Shown here piece by piece: positions 15,289 to 23,320 of a stretch of DNA of 35,315 nt (position 1 is its first letter; every line of letters starts with the position of its first letter). Source of the stretch: an uncultured Solobacterium sp. (GTDB taxonomy: Bacteria; Bacillota_I; Bacilli_A; Erysipelotrichales; Erysipelotrichaceae). The notes under the pieces were generated by a model that saw only the letters and a list, made by a program, of their open reading frames with translations, was not told the DNA's origin and made no database searches. Made by a program: the position numbers and the translations under genes. The stretch is taken from NCBI GenBank assembly GCA_938041275.1, contig CALISH010000108.1:1-35315 (forward strand). The letters run 5' to 3'.

Positions 15289-16140
15289 TTACTTCGTACG
15301 AAATCCTGCAATACCAAATGCACCCGGTCCACCATGAGTTGTAATGACACCACCACATTGTGACCAACGTACCTTTTCAATTCCTTTGGTATGAAGATAT
15401 TCTTCTACTTCCGGTTTCAGCGCTTCATCAAAGCCAACCGTTGTACAGCACCACACTTCATCCTTAGCAATCGCATTATTTACGAGGAAGTCATCCATCA
15501 TTTTAAAAATCACACGATTCATCTTACCACGATAGTTCTTACCGGCGACTAGACGTCCATCCTTTGCTTCAATGCATGGATGTAAAAGTAATACACCTGC
15601 TAATAAAGCCTTTGCATTACTGACTCTTCCACCAGCGACCAAGAAAGCTAACGTCTTCGGAATAAATGACATATGACCTCTAGTAATCAAGTCATTGGCA
15701 GCATTTACCGCTTCCTCAATACCCCATTCAGGGTGTTCGCGTAATAATTCAGCCATACGCACTAATACTTGACCCTGTCCAATTGAATAAAGCTTTGTAT
15801 CAATTGCCGTAATATAATCACGGTTTTCCATTGCAATCTGTGCACAACCGTAAGCACAAGTTGTTACAGAAGAATATGCTAGATACAAGATATGTGCTTC
15901 AGGATGCTCTTCGTGAATACGATCAAAGATATAATCAAAATCCACAATAGTAGAACCACTCGTCTTTGGAATCTTTAAGTTCTTCTCAAAATAATCAATG
16001 ATATTTGATGCTGGGAAAGTACCATCATCTTTTGTCTCACCATCAAAAGTGACATGCATTGGAACGATATAGATACCTTCTTTTTCGGCTATTTCCTTTG
16101 GAATATCCGCACCTGATTCAGCTACTAGTACAACCTTCAT
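15289..16140 (-). CDS. DegV family fatty-acid-binding protein
   Basis: The 283-residue protein has the DegV pattern: VVLVAESGADIP at the start, IPKTSGSTIVDF (about 57-68) with the fatty-acid-binding Ser/Thr region, an LAFLVAGGRVSNAKA segment, and THGGPGAFGIAG near the end. DegV/FakB proteins bind free fatty acids; some deliver them to the FakA kinase for membrane lipid synthesis. No fakA is in the window, so a FakB role remains open. AAGGAG precedes the ATG and an extended -10 sits at 16170. It is a single-gene unit with a strong terminator. Confidence 0.92.
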   Translation of the reverse strand: MKVVLVAESGADIPKEIAEKEGIYIVPMHVTFDGETKDDGTFPASNIIDYFEKNLKIPKTSGSTIVDFDYIFDRIHEEHPEAHILYLAYSSVTTCAYGCAQIAMENRDYITAIDTKLYSIGQGQVLVRMAELLREHPEWGIEEAVNAANDLITRGHMSFIPKTLAFLVAGGRVSNAKALLAGVLLLHPCIEAKDGRLVAGKNYRGKMNRVIFKMMDDFLVNNAIAKDEVWCCTTVGFDEALKPEVEEYLHTKGIEKVRWSQCGGVITTHGGPGAFGIAGFRTK

Positions 16141-16169
16141 TAAGCTGTTCTCCTTTATTTATCATCTAT

Positions 16170-16178
16170 ATCATACCA
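16170..16178 (-). promoter_or_regulatory. Extended -10 promoter of degV
   Basis: On the minus strand TGGTATGAT gives an extended -10, 29 bases before the degV ATG. There is no convincing -35. Confidence 0.5.
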
Positions 16179-16213
16179 AATAATATTCGTAGATTGTATT
16201 TATATGAAATCAT

Positions 16214-16528
16214 TTAGTTATATTTCATCGTAGACTTTGCGTCACTCAGCATTGATTCTAGACGTTTTAATTCGTCCTCAAGCATTTGTTTCCCTGCATC
16301 TGTGATAAGATACCACTTCTTACGATTTTCTTCTCTAGTCTTTTCAATAATTTCGTTATCCTCAAACTTTTGCAACATCGCATACAAAGTACCTGGTCCA
16401 ATGGAAACTCTACCATTTGAGATTACACTTACCATAGCCATGATATCAATACCACATACTTCTTTCTGCAAGCATAGGAGAATATAGAACATCGGTTCTG
16501 TTAATGTTTGAAACTGTGCACGTGCCAT
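16214..16528 (-). CDS. PadR-family transcriptional regulator
   Basis: The 104-residue protein is a PadR-type winged helix regulator: FYILLCLQKEVCGIDIMAMV, then GRVSIGPGTLYAMLQKFEDNEIIE and a wing RKKWYLITDAGKQML, followed by a short dimerisation helix. Such small PadR proteins are dimeric repressors that sense a ligand or an envelope signal. It starts 1 base after the TGA stop of the DUF2812 gene, so the two are cotranscribed and translationally coupled. Two identical 19-bp inverted repeats in the shared promoter (17790-17808 and 17825-17843) are its probable autoregulatory operators. The family is clear; the effector is unknown. Confidence 0.93.
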   Translation of the reverse strand: MARAQFQTLTEPMFYILLCLQKEVCGIDIMAMVSVISNGRVSIGPGTLYAMLQKFEDNEIIEKTREENRKKWYLITDAGKQMLEDELKRLESMLSDAKSTMKYN

Positions 16529-16529
16529 A

Positions 16530-17777
16530 TCATTTCACTATCTTTCCGATAACTATATCTATCTGTTGTTGCGTTAACTCTTGTGAATACCTAAGTTCAA
16601 TCAACTCATTTTCACAGTCAACAACATACACATAGTCATCAAATTCCTTATAAACAATCGCTGATTTTTGTTTCCAAAGTTCGTTGATATCTGTTGCCTT
16701 CATACCAGAAGATAAGTATAAATATTGCTTATGAATCAACCAAGGAGAAGATGAATGATAAATCGTATACGATAGAACTTCTTGTGCTGCATCTCCTTGT
16801 GAGATTACGTACTCCGTCCATTCCACAAATAGACCCTTCTGCTCTATAAAAGTTCCATGTGTAATCGTTTGATTTTCGACATCAATATCAACAAGTTGTA
16901 ATGGAAAATCATCTGTTGGTGCTGCCTTAAGATTAGCCTGCTTCTGTCCATACAACACCATCATGATTACATAGAATATAAACATCGTAATTCCCATAAT
17001 CGCCATATAACCAGATGAACCATATTTCCTACAAAAGAATTTTTGCAAGCAGAAAAACGCACAATAAACAACAACACCAATCAATGGACTTATCAAAAGG
17101 CCACAATAAGATTTTAAAAATAGAGTAGAAATAACAATCGTAAATACGAAATAAAAAAGTGATCTTGGTTGAAAATACATTTGTTTTTTATTTGGATTCC
17201 CTAAATATAATTCACCTGTACTTTCATATTTACTACGCAATAATTGATATATTTTCTTATCGTGAAAGTACAGAAAAAATGGTGAAAGTATGAAAAGAAA
17301 CCAACCGAGTTCAATTGTAAGATTTCTGTATTCCAGAAGTTCAAAAATATTAGGATTGTGTAAAACCGAGTTAATAATATAAATAGCGAACAAAGGTAAT
17401 ACTATTCGAGCAAATTTTAGATCATCTTTCCTTACCGCAAACGCATTATCTAGTTTTTCTTCTTTTGTTGCGATATCTACGGCATCTTCTTTCACTTTAT
17501 AGAAAATAATCCAGCGCTGATAGGCGTCAATATATTGCCATCCAGCCTCTTTACAATAACCCAAAAAGTCCTCAGAATTTGGATTTAAACCTTGATCTTC
17601 CTCTTGTTGCTCGTTAAAGACATACGCATCATACGTAATATCTTTTGGTTCTCCTTTTTCAAATTTTAGTCCAAACCCAAATCCTTTAAAATGGTATCCC
17701 TGTAATGACATTTCATGAAGATAACTAGCAAAAACATCTGATTCAAAATAATTATAATAGACAAACTTATAAATCAT
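16530..17777 (-). CDS. DUF2812 domain membrane protein
   Basis: The 415-residue protein opens with a DUF2812 domain (about 1-100; note ESDVFASYLHEMSLQGYHFKG and EAGWQYI). Five hydrophobic segments follow (about 122-140, 157-172, 207-222, 226-246, 257-277), then a ~135-residue soluble C-terminal domain, which is likely outside the membrane if the N-terminus is inside. DUF2812 proteins often neighbour PadR genes and may be the target or sensor partner of the repressor, but their function is not known. GGAGGG is 3 bases before the ATG. It is the first gene of its operon and is followed directly by padR. The gene order (DUF2812 before padR) is worth noting. Confidence 0.85.
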   Translation of the reverse strand: MIYKFVYYNYFESDVFASYLHEMSLQGYHFKGFGFGLKFEKGEPKDITYDAYVFNEQQEEDQGLNPNSEDFLGYCKEAGWQYIDAYQRWIIFYKVKEDAVDIATKEEKLDNAFAVRKDDLKFARIVLPLFAIYIINSVLHNPNIFELLEYRNLTIELGWFLFILSPFFLYFHDKKIYQLLRSKYESTGELYLGNPNKKQMYFQPRSLFYFVFTIVISTLFLKSYCGLLISPLIGVVVYCAFFCLQKFFCRKYGSSGYMAIMGITMFIFYVIMMVLYGQKQANLKAAPTDDFPLQLVDIDVENQTITHGTFIEQKGLFVEWTEYVISQGDAAQEVLSYTIYHSSSPWLIHKQYLYLSSGMKATDINELWKQKSAIVYKEFDDYVYVVDCENELIELRYSQELTQQQIDIVIGKIVK

Positions 17778-17789
17778 ATTCCCTCCACT

Positions 17790-17808
17790 AATATCGAGTA
17801 TCGATATT
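17790..17808. promoter_or_regulatory. PadR-type operator candidate, downstream copy
   Basis: AATATCGA-GTA-TCGATATT is a perfect 8-bp inverted repeat with a 3-base centre. It lies just downstream of the predicted transcription start and ends about 4 bases before GGAGGG of the DUF2812 gene, so a bound protein would block elongation or initiation. It is identical in all 19 bases to the copy at 17825-17843. Confidence 0.75.
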
Positions 17809-17819
17809 CATCTACCCAA

Positions 17820-17848
17820 AATATAATATCGAGTATCGATATTGTCAA
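17820..17848 (-). promoter_or_regulatory. Promoter of the DUF2812-padR operon
   Basis: On the minus strand a perfect TTGACA (17848-17843) and TATATT (17825-17820) are exactly 17 bases apart. The spacer is filled by an operator copy. This is the only strong -35 in the window together with a near-consensus -10, as expected for a promoter that is held off by a repressor. Confidence 0.8.
17825..17843. promoter_or_regulatory. PadR-type operator candidate, inside the promoter spacer
   Basis: The second copy of the 19-bp inverted repeat AATATCGA-GTA-TCGATATT sits between -35 and -10 and touches both. Its centre is 35 bases from that of the other copy, a little over three helical turns. Binding would exclude RNA polymerase directly. 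Confidence 0.78.
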
Positions 17849-17849
17849 G

Positions 17850-17882
17850 TAAAATAAAATCACCCCTAAGCAGAGATGATTT
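17850..17882 (-). terminator. Terminator of the suf/folate operon
   Basis: On the minus strand AAATCATCTC and GGGGTGATTT pair (three G-U) over TGCTTA and are followed by TATTTTA. The stem includes the stop codon of the folate gene. Confidence 0.65.
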
Positions 17883-18396
17883 CATCTAATGTAATATCAT
17901 GTGATTCAACATCTATTTGATCAACTTCTTGTTCCTGAAATGCAACACCTATTCTATTTCTACAATTCAGTAGAACTGAATCATAGTACCCTTTTCCATA
18001 TCCTGTACGATGATTCTTTGAGTCGTAGCTACTTAATGGAACAATCATCATGTCTATCTTTTGAACTGGAATCATTTCCGTTACATTTGGTTCTAATAAG
18101 CCAAATGGTGCTGGTACTAAGTCATCGTAGGACTTGATTTTGTAAAAGCATAATGTCCTTCCAACTACCTTTGGAGTACATATATCAATATTATGTTCAA
18201 AACAATACTTAAGAATTTCCGATGTGTTTAATTCATCCTTGATAGAAACATAACATCCGATTACCATGCCTGCATGAATTCTCGAAATTACTTCTTGCGA
18301 CACCACATGACTTTTTTGGTTACGCTCTTTCAAAGATAATAAAGCACGTGCTTGTAATCCTTTCGCACGTGCAATCTTTTTATCCAACGGAGCCAC
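17866..18396 (-). CDS. fau: 5-formyltetrahydrofolate cyclo-ligase
   Basis: The 176-residue protein is a 5-formyl-THF cyclo-ligase (MTHFS), which converts 5-formyl-THF plus ATP to methenyl-THF and so recovers inhibitory folate. The signature is R130-TGYGKGYYD (family RxGxGxGYYD), with PAPFGLLEP (about 95-103) and the early Lys/Arg-rich helix. It starts with GTG inside the last codons of sufB (17-base overlap), so it is translationally coupled to the Suf operon. The link between folate and Fe-S assembly is not obvious; it may only reflect a shared promoter. A hairpin follows. The common symbols are fau, ygfA or yqgN. Confidence 0.92.
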   Translation of the reverse strand: MAPLDKKIARAKGLQARALLSLKERNQKSHVVSQEVISRIHAGMVIGCYVSIKDELNTSEILKYCFEHNIDICTPKVVGRTLCFYKIKSYDDLVPAPFGLLEPNVTEMIPVQKIDMMIVPLSSYDSKNHRTGYGKGYYDSVLLNCRNRIGVAFQEQEVDQIDVESHDITLDEIISA

Positions 18397-19807
18397 TCAT
18401 ATCCAGTTTCATCAACTGGTTCAATTCTACAGCGTATTCCATCGGCAATTCTCTTGTAAACGGCTCTAGGAAGCCCATGATAATCATTTCTGTTGCTTGT
18501 TCTTCACTTAAACCACGTGACATCAAATAGAATAATTGGTCTTCAGAAATCTTGGAAACCTTCGCTTCATGTTCGATAGTAGAAGAATTATTCATATTTG
18601 AATTTGTAGGAATCGTATCACTCTTAGAAATATTATCTAAAATTAAGGTATCACATTCAATGTGTGCCTTTGAATTTCTTGCAGCTGGCGTAAAGTGTAC
18701 TTCATCACGGAAGTTTGTTACACCGCCATTACGTGATACTGACTTAGAAATAATGGAGGAGCGCGTATTAGGAGCTGCATGAATCATCTTAGAACCAGTA
18801 TCTTGGAACTGCCCCTTTGAACCTACACCAATTGAGATACAAAGACCAGTCGCACCTTCTCCTGCAAGAATGCAAGATGGATATTTCATAGAAATTCTAG
18901 AACCGATATTACCATCAATCCATTCCATCGTTCCACCTGCATCAACTCTTGCACGCTTTGTTACTAAGTTTAGGATATTACCTGACCAGTTCTGTACAGA
19001 AGAATAACGACACTTCGCATTCTTACCAACATATACTTCAACAACTGCCGCATGGAGAGAATCCTTAGAGTACTGTGGTGCTGTACAGCCTTCTACATAG
19101 GAACATTCAGCCCCATCATCAACGATAATGATTGTTCTTTCAAATTGTCCCATGGATTCAGAGTTAATACGGAAGTAAGACTGTAACGGTTTCTCTAATT
19201 TAACACCCTTAGGAACGTAGATAAAACTACCACCAGACCATACTGCACTATTGAGTGCAGAAAGTTTATTATCACCAGCACTTACAATCTTGCCAAAATA
19301 TTGTTTAAAAAGTTCTGGCTGTTCTCTTAAAGCAGAGTCAATATCCAGGAAAATAACACCTTTCTCTTCGACTTCCTTTAACATGTTATGATAGACAGCT
19401 TCTGATTCGTATTGGGTTGTAACACCTGCTAAAAACTTACGTTCCGCTTCTGGAATGCCCAACTTTTCAAATGTATTTTTTACTTCTTCAGGAACTTCTT
19501 CCCAACTCTTTTCTGTTTCTTGAGAAACTTTACGATAGTAAGTAAAATCTTGGAAATCGATTTCACTTAAATCTGGTCCCCACTTAGGCATAGGCTTCTT
19601 CATGAAGATATGATATGCATCTACACGTTTTTGTGTCATCCATTCAGGTTCATGCTTATATGCTGAGATCTGTCTTACAACTTCTTCAGAAATACCCTTA
19701 CCTGTATCGATGATGGACTTCACATCATCATGGAAACCATATTTATAATCATCTTGGGAAGAAAGAACTGCTTCATCTTCAGAGGTTAGCTTAATCTGTT
19801 CGCTCAT
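18380..19807 (-). CDS. sufB: Fe-S cluster assembly scaffold subunit SufB
   Basis: The 475-residue protein is full length and very like the Bacillus form. Visible blocks are SAVWSGGSFIYVPKGVKLEKPLQSYFRIN, ECSYVEGCTAP, SISKSVSRNGG-type beta-helix strands, and the end EDQLFYLMSRGLSEEQATEMIIMGFLEPFTRELPMEYAVELN. SufB with SufC and SufD forms the SufBC2D scaffold on which Fe-S clusters are built. It overlaps sufU by 4 bases and the folate gene by 17. As in Bacillus, the late segment reads SKSDTIP where the E. coli protein has a Cys. Confidence 0.98.
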   Translation of the reverse strand: MSEQIKLTSEDEAVLSSQDDYKYGFHDDVKSIIDTGKGISEEVVRQISAYKHEPEWMTQKRVDAYHIFMKKPMPKWGPDLSEIDFQDFTYYRKVSQETEKSWEEVPEEVKNTFEKLGIPEAERKFLAGVTTQYESEAVYHNMLKEVEEKGVIFLDIDSALREQPELFKQYFGKIVSAGDNKLSALNSAVWSGGSFIYVPKGVKLEKPLQSYFRINSESMGQFERTIIIVDDGAECSYVEGCTAPQYSKDSLHAAVVEVYVGKNAKCRYSSVQNWSGNILNLVTKRARVDAGGTMEWIDGNIGSRISMKYPSCILAGEGATGLCISIGVGSKGQFQDTGSKMIHAAPNTRSSIISKSVSRNGGVTNFRDEVHFTPAARNSKAHIECDTLILDNISKSDTIPTNSNMNNSSTIEHEAKVSKISEDQLFYLMSRGLSEEQATEMIIMGFLEPFTRELPMEYAVELNQLMKLDMSGSVG

Positions 19808-20259
19808 TTCTTACCCTCACTTTCATCAATCATCTGTTCAATCGCATCCCAACCAATGGTTGCACATTTAATACGATTGGCTTGTTTATAAACATTCTTC
19901 AACGCAACTGCCTCTTGTAAAAGTTCTGGATCATATGGCTGTTCGTTAATCATCGCAAAATAATTCTGAATAATTACACGTGCCTCATCCAGTGTTTTTC
20001 CCTTTAACAAGTCAGTCATCATTGAAGTACTCGCTGTTGAAATTGTACAAGCAACACCTTCAAAGCGAATATCCTGAATCACACCATCCTGAATATCAGA
20101 CTGCACCGTAATATCATCGATACAGCTATCTGAAGCCATATGTACAGATAAGTAACGATCGTCTTTCACCAATTTATGATTATGTGGATATTGATAATGA
20201 TCCATAATCAATTCCCGTAGTATCTGTGGATCATTAATAAAACTTTCTACTTCACTCAT
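19804..20259 (-). CDS. sufU: Zinc-dependent sulfurtransferase SufU
   Basis: The 151-residue protein is the Bacillus-type SufU, which takes persulfide sulfur from SufS and hands it to SufBCD. The ligand residues are Cys46 and Asp48, Cys71 (ACTIS) and Cys132 (RIKCATIGW). The first motif reads SCIDD where most relatives have CGD, so the Gly after Cys46 is Ile. LRELIMDHYQYPHN is the usual opening. AAGGAG lies before the ATG. It starts 13 bases after sufS and overlaps sufB by 4 bases. Confidence 0.95.
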   Translation of the reverse strand: MSEVESFINDPQILRELIMDHYQYPHNHKLVKDDRYLSVHMASDSCIDDITVQSDIQDGVIQDIRFEGVACTISTASTSMMTDLLKGKTLDEARVIIQNYFAMINEQPYDPELLQEAVALKNVYKQANRIKCATIGWDAIEQMIDESEGKK

Positions 20260-20272
20260 TGTTTGTACTCCT

Positions 20273-21493
20273 TTAGAAGAAGATGCCTACTGCATTTTCT
20301 AAACTGATGTTCTTTGCAACTTCAATAAAACGATCTACTTCTTCTTTTGTATTGTAAAAATATAACGATGCACGAATTGTCTGGTCTGTGCCAATTACTT
20401 CATGTAAAACCTTGGCACAATGATTACCAGAGCGTACCGCAATGTGACTAGCACCAAGATAGCCAGCTGCATCCTGTGCAAATACTCCCTTTGCGTTAAA
20501 TGTAATCGGTCCAGAAGTATTATTCGGGTTATAAAATTCAATGTTATCTAATTCTTTTAACTTTTCCGCAAAGTATGCACGGAGTTCCTTCTCATATGCA
20601 CTGATATTTTCCATGCCAATAGACATAAGATACTCTGCAGCTGCACCTAATCCAATAACACCTTCAATATTTGGTGTACCTGCTTCAAACTTAATAGGCG
20701 CATTCTTCAGAATCACATCAGCATCTGAAGTAAAGCGTGCATTCATGCCACCACCAAGCAATAACGGCTCCATACGATCCAGTAAATCAAACTTACCGTA
20801 AAGAACACCTACTCCATCCGGTCCACACATCTTATGTGATGAAAAACCTAAGAAATCAATATCCAGTGCCTTAACATCGATTGGATGATGAGGAACACTC
20901 TGAGCTCCATCCACAACCATCAACGCACCAACTTCATGTGCTAATGTTGTCATCTGTTGAATCGGTTGTAACGCACCCATTACGTTAGTAACGTGTGCAA
21001 GTGTAACAACCTTTACCTGAGAATTTAATAACTTCTTATACTCATCCATGATAACCACACCATGGTTATCAACTGGAATATATTGGATTTCAATACCCAA
21101 TTCTTTTTCTAAACGAAACCAAGGTAAAAGATTGCTAGCATGTTCATTGAGCGTTGTTAAAACAACATCACCCTTCTTTAGCCATCCCTTACCTAATCCA
21201 TACGCAATCTGATTCAATGTCGCAGTAATATTTGCGGTAAACGCTACTTCACGAGGTTCGCAGTTAATCAGTCTGGCAATAATCTTACGAGTATTGTCAT
21301 ATGCACGATCAGCTTGAATAGCTGTTTCATAATCACCACGTTCAACATTTGAAGTAAAGTTACAATAGAAATTACAAATAGCATCAATTACAGCCTTTGG
21401 TTTATATGTTGTCGCACCATTATCAAAATAAATTAACTCAGGATGATTTACAATCATCGGAAAATCTTGACGAATCTTTTCTACATCGATCAT
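20273..21493 (-). CDS. sufS: Cysteine desulfurase SufS
   Basis: The 406-residue PLP enzyme is a class II desulfurase that makes alanine and a protein persulfide from cysteine. The PLP lysine is Lys221 (SSHKMCGPDGVG), the catalytic Cys359 lies in RSGNHCAK, and DNGATTYKP and VDGAQSVPH are typical. Length and motifs are those of SufS rather than NifS/IscS. It overlaps sufD by 4 bases and precedes sufU by 13, so the donor and acceptor of the persulfide are made together. Confidence 0.97.
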   Translation of the reverse strand: MIDVEKIRQDFPMIVNHPELIYFDNGATTYKPKAVIDAICNFYCNFTSNVERGDYETAIQADRAYDNTRKIIARLINCEPREVAFTANITATLNQIAYGLGKGWLKKGDVVLTTLNEHASNLLPWFRLEKELGIEIQYIPVDNHGVVIMDEYKKLLNSQVKVVTLAHVTNVMGALQPIQQMTTLAHEVGALMVVDGAQSVPHHPIDVKALDIDFLGFSSHKMCGPDGVGVLYGKFDLLDRMEPLLLGGGMNARFTSDADVILKNAPIKFEAGTPNIEGVIGLGAAAEYLMSIGMENISAYEKELRAYFAEKLKELDNIEFYNPNNTSGPITFNAKGVFAQDAAGYLGASHIAVRSGNHCAKVLHEVIGTDQTIRASLYFYNTKEEVDRFIEVAKNISLENAVGIFF

Positions 21494-22290
21494 AAGTTTG
21501 CTAACTTCGCCTCCATTTCTGCGCGGAGTTCTTGTTGGAGTGCTTCATCACTCAAAAATTGAGTAATTGGATACATATAACCAGAACTAATCAAAGACGT
21601 ACATTGACGTTGGGTTAGACCACGTGATTGTAAATAGTACAGCTGTTCGCGATCAATTCTACCAATTGTTAAAGCATGGCTAGCCTGAACATCATTTTCA
21701 TCAATTAATAATTCAGGAATAACTGTTGAGCTTTGTCCATCATCAAAGCACATGACACGTGACTTCTGATGACTTTCCGAACGAGAAGCACCCTTAACAA
21801 TCTTACCAATCGCATCGATAAATAACTTACCACCCTTTAGTACAACCGCGAAGTTATCAATATTCGCTAATGTACGTTGTGCAAAATTCACAACATTCTG
21901 CGTATAGTTTTTATCTGACGCAACCAGTGATGAGGATACAAGATGACCATATGCACCCGGTTCTCTTAAAGCCATATATGTATTACGTTTCACTGGATAT
22001 GGATTCACTTCACAATGAGCAACCTCAACATTCGCATTGCGTAAGACTTCATGTGTCTCGTCAATCTCAAACATATGCTCGTTGTCATTCCAGAACAGAT
22101 ATTTAACTTGTGCATCAGCGTAAGCAAATGTACGAATACGTAATTTACCGCAGTTTTTGATACGTACAAATACTTCATATTCGCCCGCATCTGCACTGAA
22201 AGTTAATTCAATATCGCGTTCAGTATCAATTTCAAATTGACTGAAACTATCACGTAATTGAATATCTGTATCAACATGAATCATTTCCAT
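21490..22290 (-). CDS. sufD: Short SufD, Fe-S assembly subunit
   Basis: The 266-residue protein ends like SufD: CFDDGQSSTVIPELLIDENDVQASHALTIGRID (about 180-215) and a C-terminal REQLYYLQSRGLTQRQC helix block. Relatives such as that of Bacillus have over 400 residues; here the N-terminal helical domain and part of the beta-helix are missing, yet the frame is open and ends properly. So this is a compact form, not an obvious pseudogene. It begins in the sufC stop (TAATG) and overlaps sufS by 4 bases. It should pair with SufB and carry one SufC. Confidence 0.9.
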   Translation of the reverse strand: MEMIHVDTDIQLRDSFSQFEIDTERDIELTFSADAGEYEVFVRIKNCGKLRIRTFAYADAQVKYLFWNDNEHMFEIDETHEVLRNANVEVAHCEVNPYPVKRNTYMALREPGAYGHLVSSSLVASDKNYTQNVVNFAQRTLANIDNFAVVLKGGKLFIDAIGKIVKGASRSESHQKSRVMCFDDGQSSTVIPELLIDENDVQASHALTIGRIDREQLYYLQSRGLTQRQCTSLISSGYMYPITQFLSDEALQQELRAEMEAKLANL

Positions 22291-23132
22291 TACTTTTTAG
22301 CCTCTGCTTCTGCGGCAGTACGAACGGCACAACTACCAATTGTATTAACTGAACGATGAGCAGCCTTCTTTTCACGAGGTGCTTCAATGCCATATTCAGC
22401 GTAAATCCAGTCATAGCCTTCCATATCAATCTTACGAGCTAATTGACCATCACCTTCAAGTACAACTTTTCCATCTACAAGTACGTGTGTATATTGAGGT
22501 TCAATTAATTCGAAGAAACGATCATAGTGAGAGACAATCATTAATGACATACCTGTTTCAGCACGTAGATTGTTAATAGCATTTGCCACAATATGCATCG
22601 CATCAACGTCTAGTCCTGAGTCAATTTCATCTAACATTGCTAGAGATGGACGTAACATTTCCATCTGTACAATTTCATTTCTCTTCTTTTCACCACCAGA
22701 GAAACCTTCATTTAAGAAGCGGTGGGCAAGATCTTCTTTCATCTGTAAATCCTGGATTGTTTTTTCCATAGATTTAATAAATGTAAATAATGGAACCGGA
22801 GACTCACGACGTACGTTCATCGCAGCACGTAAAAAATCACTGTTTGTAACACCTGGAATCTCTTGAGGATATTGCATTGCCAAGAATAAACCAGCAACAC
22901 TTCTCTCATTTACAGGCATCGCTAATACATCTTTTCCATCATATGTAATCGAACCTTTTGTTACGGTATATACAGGATTACCCATAATAGCCGCAAGTAA
23001 TGTAGACTTGCCATTACCATTTGGTCCCATTAAGGCGTGTACCTCATTTTCACCAATTGTGAGGTTAACACCCTTTAAAATTTCTTTATCTTCCACTGAT
23101 ACGTGGAGATCTCTAATCTCTAAAGTTTTCAC
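22290..23132 (-). CDS. sufC: Fe-S assembly ATPase SufC
   Basis: The 280-residue ABC ATPase of the Suf scaffold has Walker A GPNGNGKST (36-44), the signature FSGGEKKR (144-151), and Walker B with Glu169 in LAMLDEIDSGLD. Relatives are about 250 residues; the extra 25-30 residues lie at the C-terminus (from about 252: EKKAAHRSVNTIGSCAVRTA), a tail with a Cys that I cannot explain. It is the first gene of the operon sufC-sufD-sufS-sufU-sufB-fau. The -10 TATAAT at 23186-23191 lies about 55 bases before the ATG, and the leader is divergent from the PrsA-like pair. Confidence 0.97.
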   Translation of the reverse strand: MKTLEIRDLHVSVEDKEILKGVNLTIGENEVHALMGPNGNGKSTLLAAIMGNPVYTVTKGSITYDGKDVLAMPVNERSVAGLFLAMQYPQEIPGVTNSDFLRAAMNVRRESPVPLFTFIKSMEKTIQDLQMKEDLAHRFLNEGFSGGEKKRNEIVQMEMLRPSLAMLDEIDSGLDVDAMHIVANAINNLRAETGMSLMIVSHYDRFFELIEPQYTHVLVDGKVVLEGDGQLARKIDMEGYDWIYAEYGIEAPREKKAAHRSVNTIGSCAVRTAAEAEAKK

Positions 23133-23185
23133 ACAATCACCTTCATTCCGCTACTTATTGTAACATCATCTTTCAAATTCTAGGG

Positions 23186-23191
23186 ATTATA
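23186..23191 (-). promoter_or_regulatory. sufC: -10 element of the suf operon, with palindromes just upstream
   Basis: On the minus strand TATAAT is perfect but no -35 is recognisable. A small palindrome TCAC-TT-GTGA occupies 23197-23206 within the expected -35/-10 spacer, and an inverted repeat TTTGTG-N8-CACAAA lies at 23218-23237. A weak -35 with palindromes nearby fits control by a regulator, but none can be named. Confidence 0.45.
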
Positions 23192-23253
23192 CTATCTCAC
23201 TTGTGAAAATTTCTTGTTTTGTGATTCTTCACACAAACTTCAGTTTACGAAAA

Positions 23254-23282
23254 TTGCAATTAAAGCATATTTACACTATAAT
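23254..23282 (+). promoter_or_regulatory. Promoter of the PrsA-like pair
   Basis: TTGCAA (4 of 6) and a perfect TATAAT are exactly 17 bases apart, 38 bases before the ATG at 23321. AGGAGG lies before that start. Confidence 0.7.
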
Positions 23283-23320
23283 TAAAAAGCGTTTTTACGT
23301 ATAAAACTTTAGGAGGTATT

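Noticed and set aside
16200..16228. Terminator behind padR
   Set aside because: ATGAAAT and ATTTCAT can pair, but the stem is short, AT-only in most places and has no U tract.
17790..17843. CRISPR repeat or attachment site
   Set aside because: There are just two 19-bp copies, each a perfect palindrome, placed exactly over a promoter; no cas genes or integrase are present. Operators explain them.
21490..22290. sufD as a broken pseudogene
   Set aside because: It is short, but the frame is intact, coupled to sufC and sufS by overlapping codons, and keeps the conserved C-terminal core.
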